64,000 nt of DNA from Sedimentibacter saalensis (lineage in GTDB: Bacteria; Bacillota; Clostridia; Tissierellales; Sedimentibacteraceae): assembly GCF_007830175.1 (NCBI RefSeq), contig NZ_VLKH01000007.1:62001-126000 (forward strand). Direction: 5' to 3'. A model generated the notes under the pieces. The model did no database searches. It was not told the origin of the DNA and saw only the letters and a list, made by a program, of their open reading frames with translations. Shown here one piece after another: positions 24,702 to 33,761 of the stretch. Positions within the stretch are counted from its first letter, which is position 1. Each line of letters begins with the position of its first letter. A program made the translations under genes and the position numbers.

Positions 24702-25178
24702 ATGGACAATAACAAAGAAATTTTAGTAACTGAAGAAGGCTATAAGGAAATTGTTGACGAAATAGAATACAGAAAGACTACATTCAGAAAAGAAATAGCC
24801 GAAAGAATAAAAGGAGCCTTGAAAGAAGGCGATTTGAGTGAAAACTGTGAATATCAAGAATCAAAAGAAGAACAAAATAAAAATGAATCCAGAATAATCG
24901 TGCTTGAACACACACTGAAGCACGCTAAAATAGTTAAACACAATGCAGATGAAAAAGATACAGTGCAGATAGGAAGCAAAGTGGTAATAAAAGACATAGA
25001 GTTTGATGAAATTCTTAACTATTCATTGGTTGGGGCTACAGAAGCAGACCCGGTGGCAGGCAAAATATCAAACTTGTCTCCTCTTGGAGCAGAGCTTTTA
25101 GGTAAGAAAAAGGGAGCAATCATCAATGTTTCATCTCCCGGAGGAATAGTGAAGTACGAAATCATGGAAGTAAGTTAA
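24702..25178 (+). CDS. greA: Transcription elongation factor GreA
   Basis: A 158-residue GreA/GreB-type factor with an N-terminal antiparallel coiled coil whose acidic tip GDLSENCEYQESKEEQ carries the Asp and Glu that reach into RNA polymerase to trigger RNA cleavage. A C-terminal FKBP-like domain follows (SLVGATEADPVAGKIS...). The ATG at 24702 is used because AGGTGG sits five bases upstream; a GTG at 24693 lies within that RBS. It rescues backtracked polymerase. The gene is single, with a promoter ahead and a weak hairpin after it. Confidence 0.93.
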   Translation: MDNNKEILVTEEGYKEIVDEIEYRKTTFRKEIAERIKGALKEGDLSENCEYQESKEEQNKNESRIIVLEHTLKHAKIVKHNADEKDTVQIGSKVVIKDIEFDEILNYSLVGATEADPVAGKISNLSPLGAELLGKKKGAIINVSSPGGIVKYEIMEVS

Positions 25179-25186
25179 AGAAAGAT

Positions 25187-25226
25187 TAAGCTTTGTGATG
25201 TATAATTGCAAAGCTTATATTATTTT
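25187..25226 (+). terminator. Probable greA terminator
   Basis: TAAGCTTTG (25187-25195) / CAAAGCTTA (25209-25217) followed by an AT-rich tract with a T4 run; the U tract is weak. Confidence 0.5.
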
Positions 25227-25236
25227 AAATAAAATC

Positions 25237-25265
25237 TTGAAGTAATTGTGCAATAATTGTATAAT
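25237..25265 (+). promoter_or_regulatory. Promoter of the DUF1385-prmC-prfA operon
   Basis: TTGAAG (25237-25242), a 17-bp spacer and a perfect TATAAT (25260-25265). Confidence 0.7.
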
Positions 25266-25294
25266 AGCTTGAATGTAATAGAAAAGGGGACAAA

Positions 25295-26239
25295 ATGAGC
25301 GATATAGTTTTAAAAGAGGTTAAAAAGACCAGTATCGGCGGTCAGGCGCTGATTGAAGGCATCATGATGAAGGGCCCTGATAAAATTGCAACTGCAGTAA
25401 GAAAGCCTGACGGTGGTATAGAAGTAAAAGAAAGCACCATAAACCAGATATTCAAAAATAAATTTTTTAAACTTCCATTAATAAGAGGAAGCTTTGTTCT
25501 CATAGATTCACTTGTAACCGGTGTGAAGGAGCTTATGTATTCAGCTGAATTTTATGGCGATGATTATGAAGAAGATGCATTTGACAAGTTTTTAAAAAAA
25601 GTGTTCAAAGACAAGGCTGATACTGCCATAATATATGCATCTGTAATAATAGCTCTCATATTTTCAGTGGGAGTATTCATCTTAGGACCGACGCTTCTTA
25701 CAAACCTTGCAAAGAATGTGATACATAACACGTTTTTGCTTAATCTTACGGAAGGTGTAATAAGGGTTTCATTGTTTGTTGGTTATGTGTATCTTGTTTC
25801 AAAGCTTGAAGACATAAAGAGAGTATTCATGTATCATGGTGCAGAGCACAAAACAATCCACTGCTATGAACATAAGGAAGATTTGACTGTTGAAAATGTG
25901 AGAAAATATTCAACACTTCATCCAAGATGCGGAACAAGCTTCATGATCAATGTAATGTTAATAAGCATAATAGTTTTCTCGTTTTTCGGATGGCCCAATC
26001 CTTTTATGAGACTTGTCATAAGGCTTGCAATGCTGCCGCTTATTGCAGGCTTATCATACGAGCTTAACAAGTATGTTGGAAGATGCGAAAAAGAAAATAT
26101 ACTCACCAGAATAATATCATATCCCGGATTTTTAATTCAGAAAATTACTACTAAAGAGCCTGATGACTCTATGATTGAAGTGGCTATTGAGGCTATGAAA
26201 AGAGTTATACCTGCAAATGGAGAAGATGATACATGGTAA
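25295..26239 (+). CDS. DUF1385 family membrane protein (YqhQ-like)
   Basis: A 314-residue protein whose N-terminus IGGQALIEGIMMKGPDK and central MYHGAEHKTIHCYEH segment are diagnostic of DUF1385. About four or five hydrophobic helices lie between residues 110 and 260. The conserved histidines and cysteines (HGAEHKTIHCYEH, LHPRCGT) suggest a metal site, but function is unknown. In many Clostridia this gene sits directly ahead of prmC and prfA, often with rpmE upstream; here rpmE is absent and greA lies upstream. Its stop overlaps the prmC start by seven bases. Confidence 0.9.
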   Translation: MSDIVLKEVKKTSIGGQALIEGIMMKGPDKIATAVRKPDGGIEVKESTINQIFKNKFFKLPLIRGSFVLIDSLVTGVKELMYSAEFYGDDYEEDAFDKFLKKVFKDKADTAIIYASVIIALIFSVGVFILGPTLLTNLAKNVIHNTFLLNLTEGVIRVSLFVGYVYLVSKLEDIKRVFMYHGAEHKTIHCYEHKEDLTVENVRKYSTLHPRCGTSFMINVMLISIIVFSFFGWPNPFMRLVIRLAMLPLIAGLSYELNKYVGRCEKENILTRIISYPGFLIQKITTKEPDDSMIEVAIEAMKRVIPANGEDDTW

Positions 26240-27093
26240 CAATTGAAAAATTGTTGAAAGACGGAATAGAAATAATACGACAAAGGGATTATAACAATCC
26301 CTATCTTGATGTGCAGCTGATTTTGTGCCATCTGCTCAAGAAGGACAGGGTATATGTACACCTTAACAGAAAAGAAGAAGTGGATGATGAAATTAAAAAC
26401 AAATTTTTAGATATGGTCCACAAAAGAAATCAGGGCTATCCTCTTCAATATATGACAAATGTTCAGGAATTCATGGGACTGGAGTTTTTCGTGCAGGAAG
26501 GAATACTTGTTCCAAGGCCTGATACGGAAATACTTGTTGAGAAAATCATAAACCTTGTAAATAATTCAGATTTCAAGGACAGGACGCTGAAAATACTGGA
26601 TATTGGTACAGGAAGCGGTGCAATTGCAGTAAGCCTAGCATATTACGTGAAAAATTCATTTGTCACTGCTATTGATGTGAGTGAAACTGCCATTAGTACA
26701 GCAGAAATAAATATTAAAAAACACAATTTGAAAAATGTAAGGACTGTGAAGGCTGATATTTTTGAAGACATGTTTTCAGATGAAAAATTTGACATCGTAG
26801 TGTCAAATCCTCCATATATTAGAAGGGATATCATAAAGGACCTTCCTGTTGAAGTGTCAGAATATGAGCCGAAGCTTGCTCTTGACGGAGGAGAAGACGG
26901 CCTTTTGTATTACAGGAGAATTGCAGAAGTTTTTAGTGAAATTCACGGCGAAAAAGCTGTGCTATGTGTTGAGATAGGCCACGACCAGAAGCAGGATGTT
27001 CAAAGGATTTTTGAAAATTTAAATATTTTCAAGATAATTGAGACAGACAAGGACTTAGGCGGCAACGACCGTGTAGTGACAGGATTCTTGTAA
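26233..27093 (+). CDS. prmC: Peptide chain release factor N5-glutamine methyltransferase PrmC
   Basis: A 286-residue SAM-dependent methyltransferase that methylates the GGQ glutamine of release factors. It shows a helical N-terminal recognition domain, VPRPDTE (93-99), SAM-binding DIGTGSGAIAVSL (123-135) and the amide-binding NPPY (192-195). All catalytic elements are present. It overlaps the DUF1385 gene and precedes prfA, its substrate gene, by 141 bases, the usual clostridial arrangement. Confidence 0.96.
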   Translation: MVTIEKLLKDGIEIIRQRDYNNPYLDVQLILCHLLKKDRVYVHLNRKEEVDDEIKNKFLDMVHKRNQGYPLQYMTNVQEFMGLEFFVQEGILVPRPDTEILVEKIINLVNNSDFKDRTLKILDIGTGSGAIAVSLAYYVKNSFVTAIDVSETAISTAEINIKKHNLKNVRTVKADIFEDMFSDEKFDIVVSNPPYIRRDIIKDLPVEVSEYEPKLALDGGEDGLLYYRRIAEVFSEIHGEKAVLCVEIGHDQKQDVQRIFENLNIFKIIETDKDLGGNDRVVTGFL

Positions 27094-27234
27094 CGCAGCT
27101 TGGGCTAACAATTGATATAAATATTAAATTGAATAAATAAAGATAGGAAAATGCCATAAATAACAATGAATCCTGAGAAAAATGCAGCGGTTGCTCAAAT
27201 CTTATCCAGTTCATGGTTATAAAGAGAGGATAAT

Positions 27235-28305
27235 ATGATAAATAAATTAGAAGTTTTAAATGAAAAATATATAGAATTAAGCGAAAAAATATCTGACCCT
27301 GAAACACTGTCTGATTCACAGAAGCTTCAAAAGCTCATGAAGGAACAGTCACAGCTTGAGCCCATTGTAACTAAGTACAATGAATACAAGGATGTTGTAG
27401 ACCAGCTTGAAGAATCAAAGACAATGCTCAATGAAAAGCTTGATGATGATTTCAAGGAAATGGTAAAAGAAGAAGTAAAAGAACTTTCAGCAAAAAAAGA
27501 AGAATTAGAGCAGGAAATAAGAATACTCTTGCTTCCAAAGGACCCAAATGACGATAAGGACGTAATAGTTGAAGTAAGAGCAGGCGTTGGAGGAGACGAA
27601 GCAGGATTGTTTGCAGGTGATCTTCTGAGAATGTATTTAAGATATGCTGAAAGACAGGGATGGAGAACAGAATTTATTTCTGTAAACGAACAGGGAATAG
27701 GCGGCTACAAAGAAGTGATATTCTCCATAAAAGGAAAAGGCGCATATTCTAAACTTAAATATGAAAGCGGTGTTCACCGTGTTCAGCGTGTGCCTGATAC
27801 AGAATCAAGCGGACGTATTCACACATCTTCAGCAACAGTTGCTGTGCTGCCGGAAGTAGATGATATTGAAATTGAAATCAACCCAAATGATGTAAGAGTT
27901 GACGTGTTCCGTTCATCAGGAAACGGCGGACAGTGCGTAAACACAACTGACTCTGCCGTTAGACTCACACACATTCCAACAGGCATTGTAATTTCATGCC
28001 AGGATGAAAAATCACAGCTTAAGAACAAAGACAAGGCGTTCAAGGTTCTTAAGGCGAGACTTTACGACAAATATCAGCAGGAGCAAAATGATGAACAGGC
28101 GCAGTCAAGAAAAAGCCAGGTAGGTTCAGGTGACAGAAGCGAAAGAATTAGGACGTACAACTTCCCACAGGGAAGGGTGAGTGACCACAGAATAGGGCTT
28201 ACATTGTATAAGCTGGATTCATTCATTGATGGAGACATCACAGAAATGCTGGATGCTCTTCTCACTTCAGATCAAGCAGAAAAATTGAAAAATGTATCAG
28301 AATAA
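27235..28305 (+). CDS. prfA: Peptide chain release factor 1
   Basis: A 356-residue class I release factor for UAA/UAG. The codon-reading PxT motif is PDT (187-189, in [13 protein letters not shown]), which marks RF1 rather than RF2 (SPF). The catalytic GGQ is residues 231-233 in [11 protein letters not shown], the target of PrmC. The length is standard. GAGAGG lies upstream of the ATG. It is followed after 29 bases by the small S4-domain gene. Confidence 0.97.
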   Translation: MINKLEVLNEKYIELSEKISDPETLSDSQKLQKLMKEQSQLEPIVTKYNEYKDVVDQLEESKTMLNEKLDDDFKEMVKEEVKELSAKKEELEQEIRILLLPKDPNDDKDVIVEVRAGVGGDEAGLFAGDLLRMYLRYAERQGWRTEFISVNEQGIGGYKEVIFSIKGKGAYSKLKYESGVHRVQRVPDTESSGRIHTSSATVAVLPEVDDIEIEINPNDVRVDVFRSSGNGGQCVNTTDSAVRLTHIPTGIVISCQDEKSQLKNKDKAFKVLKARLYDKYQQEQNDEQAQSRKSQVGSGDRSERIRTYNFPQGRVSDHRIGLTLYKLDSFIDGDITEMLDALLTSDQAEKLKNVSE

Positions 28306-28334
28306 TATTCCGCCTCAGGCAGATTGGAGTTATT

Positions 28335-28580
28335 ATGAGAATTGATAAGTATTTGAAAAATGCCCGTGTCATCAAAAGGAGGACTATTGCAAAGGAAGCA
28401 TGCGAACAAGGAAGAGTACTTGTAAACGGCAAGACTGCAAAGCCCGGAACTGAAGTTGACACCGGGGATGAAATAGAAATCATATTCGGCACAAAGCCAA
28501 TGAAAATAAAGGTTGAACAAGTGCTGGAGCATGTTATGAAAGACGACTATAAAGAAATGTATACAATAATTAATGATTAA
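28335..28580 (+). CDS. rqcP: S4-domain RNA-binding protein RqcP
   Basis: An 81-residue protein made almost entirely of an S4 RNA-binding domain: MRIDKYLKNARVIKRRTIAK, then ACEQGRVLVNG and a GDEIEI strand. This length and sequence match the YabO/Hsp15 group, known in Firmicutes as RqcP, which stabilises peptidyl-tRNA on stalled 50S subunits during alanine tailing by RqcH. TTGGAG precedes the ATG. Location after prfA fits a translation-rescue theme, although the gene is more often found near mazG or divIC. Confidence 0.88.
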   Translation: MRIDKYLKNARVIKRRTIAKEACEQGRVLVNGKTAKPGTEVDTGDEIEIIFGTKPMKIKVEQVLEHVMKDDYKEMYTIIND

Positions 28581-28725
28581 GGTGTAAAATATTGGGTATA
28601 TTTAAATTGTTGGACTAATGAAAAAATTTTTAAAGTTGAACTAATCAATAAAAAAACGAGAAAATTTACCATTGTCTATGTCCTAGGCTAAGTCCAAAGG
28701 ATAAATATATTTAATGAGGTGCATT

Positions 28726-29262
28726 ATGGAATTAAAAGGAAGCAAGACTGAACAAAATTTAATGACTGCATTTGCAGGGGAATCTCAGGCACATGTGAAG
28801 TATTCATACTACCAAAGCAAAGCTAAGAACGATGGATATGTTCAAATCAGTAAATTTTTTGAAGAAACAGCAAGAAATGAAAAAGAACATGCAAAAATAT
28901 GGTTTAAATTACTTCATGATGGTATGCCAGAAACACCTTCTAATTTAAAAGATGCAGCTGCCGGCGAACACTATGAGTGGACTGATATGTATGCTAACTT
29001 TGCCAAAGTTGCAAGAGAAGAAGGATTCAACAAAATAGCATACTTGTTTGACGGAGTTGCTGCAATAGAAAAAGGCCATGAAGAAAGATATCTGGCACTT
29101 CTTGAAAATATTGAAACAGGCAAAGTTTTCAAACGTGAGGGAGAAGTTGTATGGCAGTGCGATAACTGCGGACACATTCATGTTGGAAAAGATGCTCCAA
29201 AAGTATGTCCTGTTTGCGACCATCCACAAGCACATTTCCAGTTGTACACAAAACCATACTAA
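28726..29262 (+). CDS. rbr: Rubrerythrin
   Basis: A 178-residue non-haem iron peroxidase of anaerobes that reduces H2O2. The N-terminal ferritin-like four-helix domain shows the diiron ligands in [19 protein letters not shown] and [10 protein letters not shown]-terminal rubredoxin domain carries CDNCGH and CPVCDHPQ. Start 28726 follows GAGGTG by five bases; the in-frame ATG at 28714 overlaps that RBS. It has its own 145-base upstream region, where I see no clear promoter or PerR-like box. Confidence 0.96.
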   Translation: MELKGSKTEQNLMTAFAGESQAHVKYSYYQSKAKNDGYVQISKFFEETARNEKEHAKIWFKLLHDGMPETPSNLKDAAAGEHYEWTDMYANFAKVAREEGFNKIAYLFDGVAAIEKGHEERYLALLENIETGKVFKREGEVVWQCDNCGHIHVGKDAPKVCPVCDHPQAHFQLYTKPY

Positions 29263-29266
29263 AATC

Positions 29267-29593
29267 AATTAATAATTAAGAATTAGATGTAAATTGCCGG
29301 AATTATCCGGCAACCATCATATTGTAGGGGAGGACCTCGTGTCCTCCCGTAATATTTTAAAATTAATAAACGGGCGGATACAAGATCCGCCCCTACGAAT
29401 GTAGGAAATTAGGTTTGTTAATAGTCTATTGCCGGAATTATCCGGCAATTTTTTATTTTTGCTTGAAGATTGTAATAAGTATGTTATAATAAACAATAAA
29501 AATGATAATTAATAATGAATGTTGAATAAATACAATTATGTATGACGAATCAATTTGTGACTCTAAATTCTTAACTCTTCATTCTTAATTAAT
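29267..29593. repeat. Mosaic of palindromic repeats in the rbr-argH gap (copy D)
   Basis: This gap holds three repeat types. AATTAAG-family arms lie at both ends (29267-29284 and 29565-29593). Two exact copies of the 20-bp palindrome TTGCCGGAATTATCCGGCAA occur at 29294-29313 and 29429-29448; the second runs into T6 and acts as a terminator. Between them are two GTAGGGG-type hairpins, GGGAGGAC/GTCCTCCC (29328-29335/29341-29348) and GGGCGGAT/ATCCGCCC (29372-29379/29385-29392), themselves arranged as an outer inverted pair GTAGGGG...CCCCTAC. Confidence 0.88.
29463..29490 (+). promoter_or_regulatory. argH promoter
   Basis: TTGAAG (29463-29468), a 16-bp spacer and a perfect TATAAT (29485-29490). 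It leaves a leader of about 110 nt that includes one arm of the AATTAAG element. Confidence 0.65.
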
Positions 29594-29610
29594 AAACGAA
29601 GGGAGAAACA

Positions 29611-31002
29611 ATGGCAAATCTATGGAGTGGAAGATTTGAAAAGGGAATGGATAAAATCGTTGAAGAATTCAACGCATCCATATTTTTTGATAAAAGGCTT
29701 TACGACTGCGACATTGCAGGAAGCATTGCACATGTCACAATGCTATGTGAGCAGGGAATAGTAAGCAAAGCAGATAAGGAAAAAATAGTTGAAACTTTAA
29801 AGGAAATAAAAACAGAAATACAAAACGGAACAATTACTTTCGATGTTCATGATGAAGACATTCACATGGCTGTTGAAGGAATACTCATAAAAAGACTTGG
29901 TGAAACAGGCAAGAGGCTTCACACTGCAAGAAGCAGAAACGACCAGGTGGCTGTTGACACTCGCCTTTACGCAAAACGAGAAATAGTTGAAATAATAGAA
30001 GTTTTAAAATATATGGAACATGTGCTTCTTGAAAAAGCAGAAAAATACAACAATCAAATAATGGTGGGTTTCACTCACATGCAGCATGCCCAGCCTGTAA
30101 CTGTGGGTTTCCACCTCATGGCATATTTCCAGATGTTTAAAAGGGATATTGAAAGGTTTATCCAGTGCTATGAAAGAACAGACTACAATCCACTTGGGTC
30201 TTGTGCTCTGGCTGGAACTACAATTCCCATAGACCGTCATAGGACTGCAGAGCTTCTAGGGTTTAAAAATGTTACAGAAAATGCTATGGATTCTGTAAGC
30301 GACAGGGATTATGTCCTTGAAATCCTCAGCAACGCTTCCATATGCATGATGCACATAAGCCGTTTTGCAGAAGAGTTTGTTTATTGGAATTCTCAGGAAT
30401 TTTCTTACATATCAATAGATGATAGCTTTTGTACAGGAAGCAGCATCATGCCTCAAAAGAAAAATCCTGACATGGCGGAACTTTTAAGGGGTAAGACAGG
30501 GAGAATTTATGGCAATCTGATGCAGCTTCTTACAGTGATGAAGGGAACTCCTCTGGCATACAACAAGGATTTCCAGGAAGACAAGGAGTCATTGTTCGAT
30601 ACTGTTGACACTTTGAAGAAAAGCATTGTAATATTTGCAAAAATGATTGAAAAAACTGAATTCAGAATGGAAATTATCAAGAAACATCTGGACAAGGGAT
30701 TTTTAAATGCAACTGACATTGCAGAACACTTTGTAAAAAATGGCATGCCGTTTAGAGAAGCACATGAAATAGTGGGAAAAATGGTCAAGTACTGCGAAAC
30801 AACAAACAAAGATTTCATTGACTTGACAGATGAAGATTTACAAAAGATTGATTCAAGAGTGAACAATACGCTTCTTCCTGATCTTACAATGGAAGGATGC
30901 GTCAACGGAAGAGTTTCTTACGGAGGAACAGCACCAAAAGAAGTATTGAGACAAATAGAAGCAGGGAAGACCTGGCTTGGAGGAGTAGAAAATGAACTAT
31001 AA
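29611..31002 (+). CDS. argH: Argininosuccinate lyase
   Basis: A 463-residue member of the fumarase/aspartase superfamily that splits argininosuccinate into arginine and fumarate. Motifs are LHTARSRNDQ (103-112), GFTHMQHAQP (153-162, catalytic His) and the signature loop GSSIMPQKKNPD (276-287, catalytic Ser). AAGGGAG precedes the ATG. argG is not adjacent; instead the gene overlaps a malic enzyme gene by 11 bases. Co-expression with malic enzyme makes metabolic sense, since fumarate can go to malate and then to pyruvate. Confidence 0.96.
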   Translation: MANLWSGRFEKGMDKIVEEFNASIFFDKRLYDCDIAGSIAHVTMLCEQGIVSKADKEKIVETLKEIKTEIQNGTITFDVHDEDIHMAVEGILIKRLGETGKRLHTARSRNDQVAVDTRLYAKREIVEIIEVLKYMEHVLLEKAEKYNNQIMVGFTHMQHAQPVTVGFHLMAYFQMFKRDIERFIQCYERTDYNPLGSCALAGTTIPIDRHRTAELLGFKNVTENAMDSVSDRDYVLEILSNASICMMHISRFAEEFVYWNSQEFSYISIDDSFCTGSSIMPQKKNPDMAELLRGKTGRIYGNLMQLLTVMKGTPLAYNKDFQEDKESLFDTVDTLKKSIVIFAKMIEKTEFRMEIIKKHLDKGFLNATDIAEHFVKNGMPFREAHEIVGKMVKYCETTNKDFIDLTDEDLQKIDSRVNNTLLPDLTMEGCVNGRVSYGGTAPKEVLRQIEAGKTWLGGVENEL

Positions 31003-32158
31003 TGAAGAAGCACTGAAAATGCATGAAGCATTCAAGGGAAAAATAGAAATAAAAAGCAAGGTACGTCTTGAAAACAGAGATGATTTAAGCACGGCATACA
31101 CGCCGGGAGTTGCAGAGCCATGCAGAAAAATCCACGAAAATACTGAAGATGTATACAGATACACAGCCAAAGGAAATCTTGTGGCTGTGCTGTCAGATGG
31201 GTCAGCAGTACTTGGCCTTGGTAACATAGGAGCAGAAGCAGCAATTCCTGTAATGGAAGGAAAGGCTGTATTGTTTAAAAGTTTTGCAGGTGTTGATGCA
31301 TTTCCCATATGTGTGAAATCCCAGGATATTGAAGAAATAATCAATACTGCAGTAAATATTGCTCCTGTGTTCGGAGGAATAAACCTAGAAGACATACAGG
31401 CTCCAAAATGTTTTGAAATTGAAGAAAGACTCAAGAAAATTCTGGACATTCCTGTGTTCCACGACGACCAGCACGGAACTGCCATAGTTGTTTCAGCTGC
31501 CCTCATTAATGCACTGAAGCTTACAAAAAAGAATATGGAAGAAGTAAAAATTGTATTGAACGGTCCGGGAGCTGCAGGAACAGCAATAATCAAGATGCTC
31601 ATATCACTTGGGGCAAAAAACATTGTTGCCTGCGACAGCAAGGGAATTGTTGTTGAAGGAAGAGATGGGGGACTCAATGCTCACAAGACTGAACTTTCTA
31701 AAATCACAAACAGCCAGAAGCTAAAAGGTACACTGAAGGATGCTATGGTTGGTGCTGATGTATTCATTGGAGTGTCGGCACCAAATTCAGTGACCGAAGA
31801 AATGGTAAAAAACATGAATTCTGACTCAATAATTTTTGCCATGGCAAATCCAACTCCTGAAATAATGCCGGATATTGCTAAAAAAGCAGGTGCCAGGGTA
31901 GTTGGAACTGGAAGATCAGATTTCCCAAATCAGATAAACAATGTACTTGCATTTCCCGGAGTTTTCAGAGGTGCATTGGACTGCAGGGCAAAACAAATAA
32001 CTGAAGAGATGAAAAAAGCAGCAGCATATGCCATAGCAAATCTTGTAACAGATGAGCAGCTTGCTGAAGATTTCATAATACCCGGACCATTTAACAACAG
32101 AGTAGCAATGGCAGTTGCTGCAGCTGTGGCTGAAGCATGGGAAAAAGAGAGTAAATAA
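30992..32158 (+). CDS. NAD(P)-dependent malic enzyme (decarboxylating)
   Basis: A 388-residue short-form bacterial malic enzyme converting malate to pyruvate + CO2 with reduction of NAD(P)+. Visible are the catalytic Tyr region STAYTPGVAEPC, the lysine region EGKAVLFKSFAGVDA, metal ligands in FHDDQHGTA and the nucleotide loop LNGPGAAGTAI. No C-terminal phosphotransacetylase domain is present. GGAGGAG inside the end of argH serves as RBS. It may channel fumarate-derived C4 carbon to pyruvate; the cofactor cannot be fixed from sequence alone. Confidence 0.94.
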   Translation: MNYNEEALKMHEAFKGKIEIKSKVRLENRDDLSTAYTPGVAEPCRKIHENTEDVYRYTAKGNLVAVLSDGSAVLGLGNIGAEAAIPVMEGKAVLFKSFAGVDAFPICVKSQDIEEIINTAVNIAPVFGGINLEDIQAPKCFEIEERLKKILDIPVFHDDQHGTAIVVSAALINALKLTKKNMEEVKIVLNGPGAAGTAIIKMLISLGAKNIVACDSKGIVVEGRDGGLNAHKTELSKITNSQKLKGTLKDAMVGADVFIGVSAPNSVTEEMVKNMNSDSIIFAMANPTPEIMPDIAKKAGARVVGTGRSDFPNQINNVLAFPGVFRGALDCRAKQITEEMKKAAAYAIANLVTDEQLAEDFIIPGPFNNRVAMAVAAAVAEAWEKESK

Positions 32159-32201
32159 ACCAATAGCAGAAGAAATCTGCAAGTGCAATATGGAGGGTGA
32201 A

Positions 32202-33569
32202 ATGCTTGATATTAAAATAGTAAACGGAATTATTATTGATGCAGAAAATAAAAAGTCATCAGCGGGCGACATAGGAATCAAGGACGGAAAAATAACAGCC
32301 GTTGGCAATGTTTTAGAAGAAGCAAAAACAACAATTGATGCTCAGGGCAAATATGTTTCTCCTGGTTTTATCGACATACACATGCACGAAGAGGATCTTA
32401 GCCTTACAAAAAAAATGGAGTACGACATTGCAGACACTATGCTGAACATGGGTGTTACAACATGCATAGTTGGCAACTGCGGCAACAACAGGCAGAGCAT
32501 CGAGGAACTTTGCCAGTTCATTCAGGAAAAAGGAAATCCTGTTAACTATATGTCCTTCATAGGGCACAATTTTTTAAGAAGCCAGGTTGGAAGCACGGAC
32601 ATATACAATAAATCATCAAAAGAGCAAATCGAAAAAATGCAGATTATGGTTAAAAACGCTGTTGATTTCGGTGCAGTCGGAGTATCATACGGACTTGAAT
32701 ACTGCCCTGGCATAGACACTGAAGAAGCAATCCTAATCACAAAGGAAATTCAGGGAAGGGACGACTTGCTTCTTGCAGCCCACTATAGAAAGGATGCAAT
32801 TTATGCTCTGGATGCAATAAAAGAAATGGCTCAAATCGGAAAAGAAAGCCGCATACCATTTCAAATTTCCCACTTGTCAAGCTGCAGCGCATACGGCAAC
32901 ATGACTGAGGCTCTAAAACTCATTGATGATATTGCAAACAGCGGTATTGACCTGCAGGTTGATGCATATCCTTATGCTGCATTCAGCACTTATATAGGCT
33001 CAGCAGTATTTGACGACGGCTGCCTTGAAATATGGAACAAGGATTATGATTCAATAATGCTTACTGAAGAACCATTCAAAGGAATGTTCTGTGACAAGGA
33101 ATTGTTTGAAAAAGCACGAAAAGAATATCCGAATATGCTTGCCGTTGCATACGTAATGAATGAAAATGAAATTGTACAGGCTCTCAACCATCCTCTTGTA
33201 ATGATTGCAAGCGACGGAATTTACAGAAATCATTCAGGACATCCAAGAGGTGCCGGAACATTCCCTAGAGTCATAGGACACTATGTGAGGGATGAAAAGA
33301 AAATGGAATTTTATGATGCTATTTACAAGATGACATACATGCCTGCAAAGCGCTTACAGTTTAAAAACAAGGGACTTATAAAGGAAGGCTATGATGCAGA
33401 TATCACAATTTTTGACTACAGCACCATCTTGGACAAGGCTACATTTCAGGACCCTCAAGTAAGACCTGAAGGCATAGAATATGTAATTGTAAACGGAAAA
33501 ATAGCAGTTGAAGAAGGCAGGACAATCAATAACACATCAGGGAAATTTTTTAAGAGAGGCGAAGCATAA
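32202..33569 (+). CDS. N-acyl-D-amino-acid deacylase family amidohydrolase
   Basis: About 455 residues from the ATG at 32202, chosen because GGAGGGTG lies just upstream and the beta-sandwich start (LDIKIVNGIIIDAENK) begins there. Metal-site motifs of D-aminoacylase-type amidohydrolases are seen: DIHMHEED (HxH), the cysteine of GNCGNN, AAHYRKDA, QISHLSS and IASDGIYRNHSGHPR (Asp). It should hydrolyse N-acylated amino acids, probably D-forms; the exact substrate is unknown. It follows malic enzyme by 43 bases and is followed by a YfcC-type transporter that could import substrate. Confidence 0.88.
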   Translation: MLDIKIVNGIIIDAENKKSSAGDIGIKDGKITAVGNVLEEAKTTIDAQGKYVSPGFIDIHMHEEDLSLTKKMEYDIADTMLNMGVTTCIVGNCGNNRQSIEELCQFIQEKGNPVNYMSFIGHNFLRSQVGSTDIYNKSSKEQIEKMQIMVKNAVDFGAVGVSYGLEYCPGIDTEEAILITKEIQGRDDLLLAAHYRKDAIYALDAIKEMAQIGKESRIPFQISHLSSCSAYGNMTEALKLIDDIANSGIDLQVDAYPYAAFSTYIGSAVFDDGCLEIWNKDYDSIMLTEEPFKGMFCDKELFEKARKEYPNMLAVAYVMNENEIVQALNHPLVMIASDGIYRNHSGHPRGAGTFPRVIGHYVRDEKKMEFYDAIYKMTYMPAKRLQFKNKGLIKEGYDADITIFDYSTILDKATFQDPQVRPEGIEYVIVNGKIAVEEGRTINNTSGKFFKRGEA

Positions 33570-33707
33570 TTAGAATTATAACGCATAAAAATTAAAATGA
33601 AAATAAATGTGAAAAACCGCTTGCATCTATGAAAATTATGTGTTAATATGGTTTAAATTTTATGTCGAAAATTAATAAATAACCCAGTGATGATTATATT
33701 TATTAAT

Positions 33708-33736
33708 TTGACATTAAATAATTTTAATTCTATATT
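33708..33736 (+). promoter_or_regulatory. Promoter of the YfcC-type transporter gene
   Basis: Perfect TTGACA (33708-33713), a 17-bp spacer and TATATT (33731-33736), 25 bp ahead of the start codon. Confidence 0.8.
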
Positions 33737-33761
33737 ATATTTTAATTAATAAGGAGGAGCT

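Noticed and set aside
27094-27234. Small gene or RNA between prmC and prfA
   Set aside because: Only AT-rich sequence without RBS-led frames or stable hairpins.
28581-28725. PerR/Fur-type box ahead of rubrerythrin
   Set aside because: I searched for an inverted TTATAAT-type box and a consensus promoter and found neither convincingly.
30997-31677. 226-codon frame on the - strand opposite malic enzyme
   Set aside because: Shadow of a gene with intact motifs; composition typical of antisense frames.
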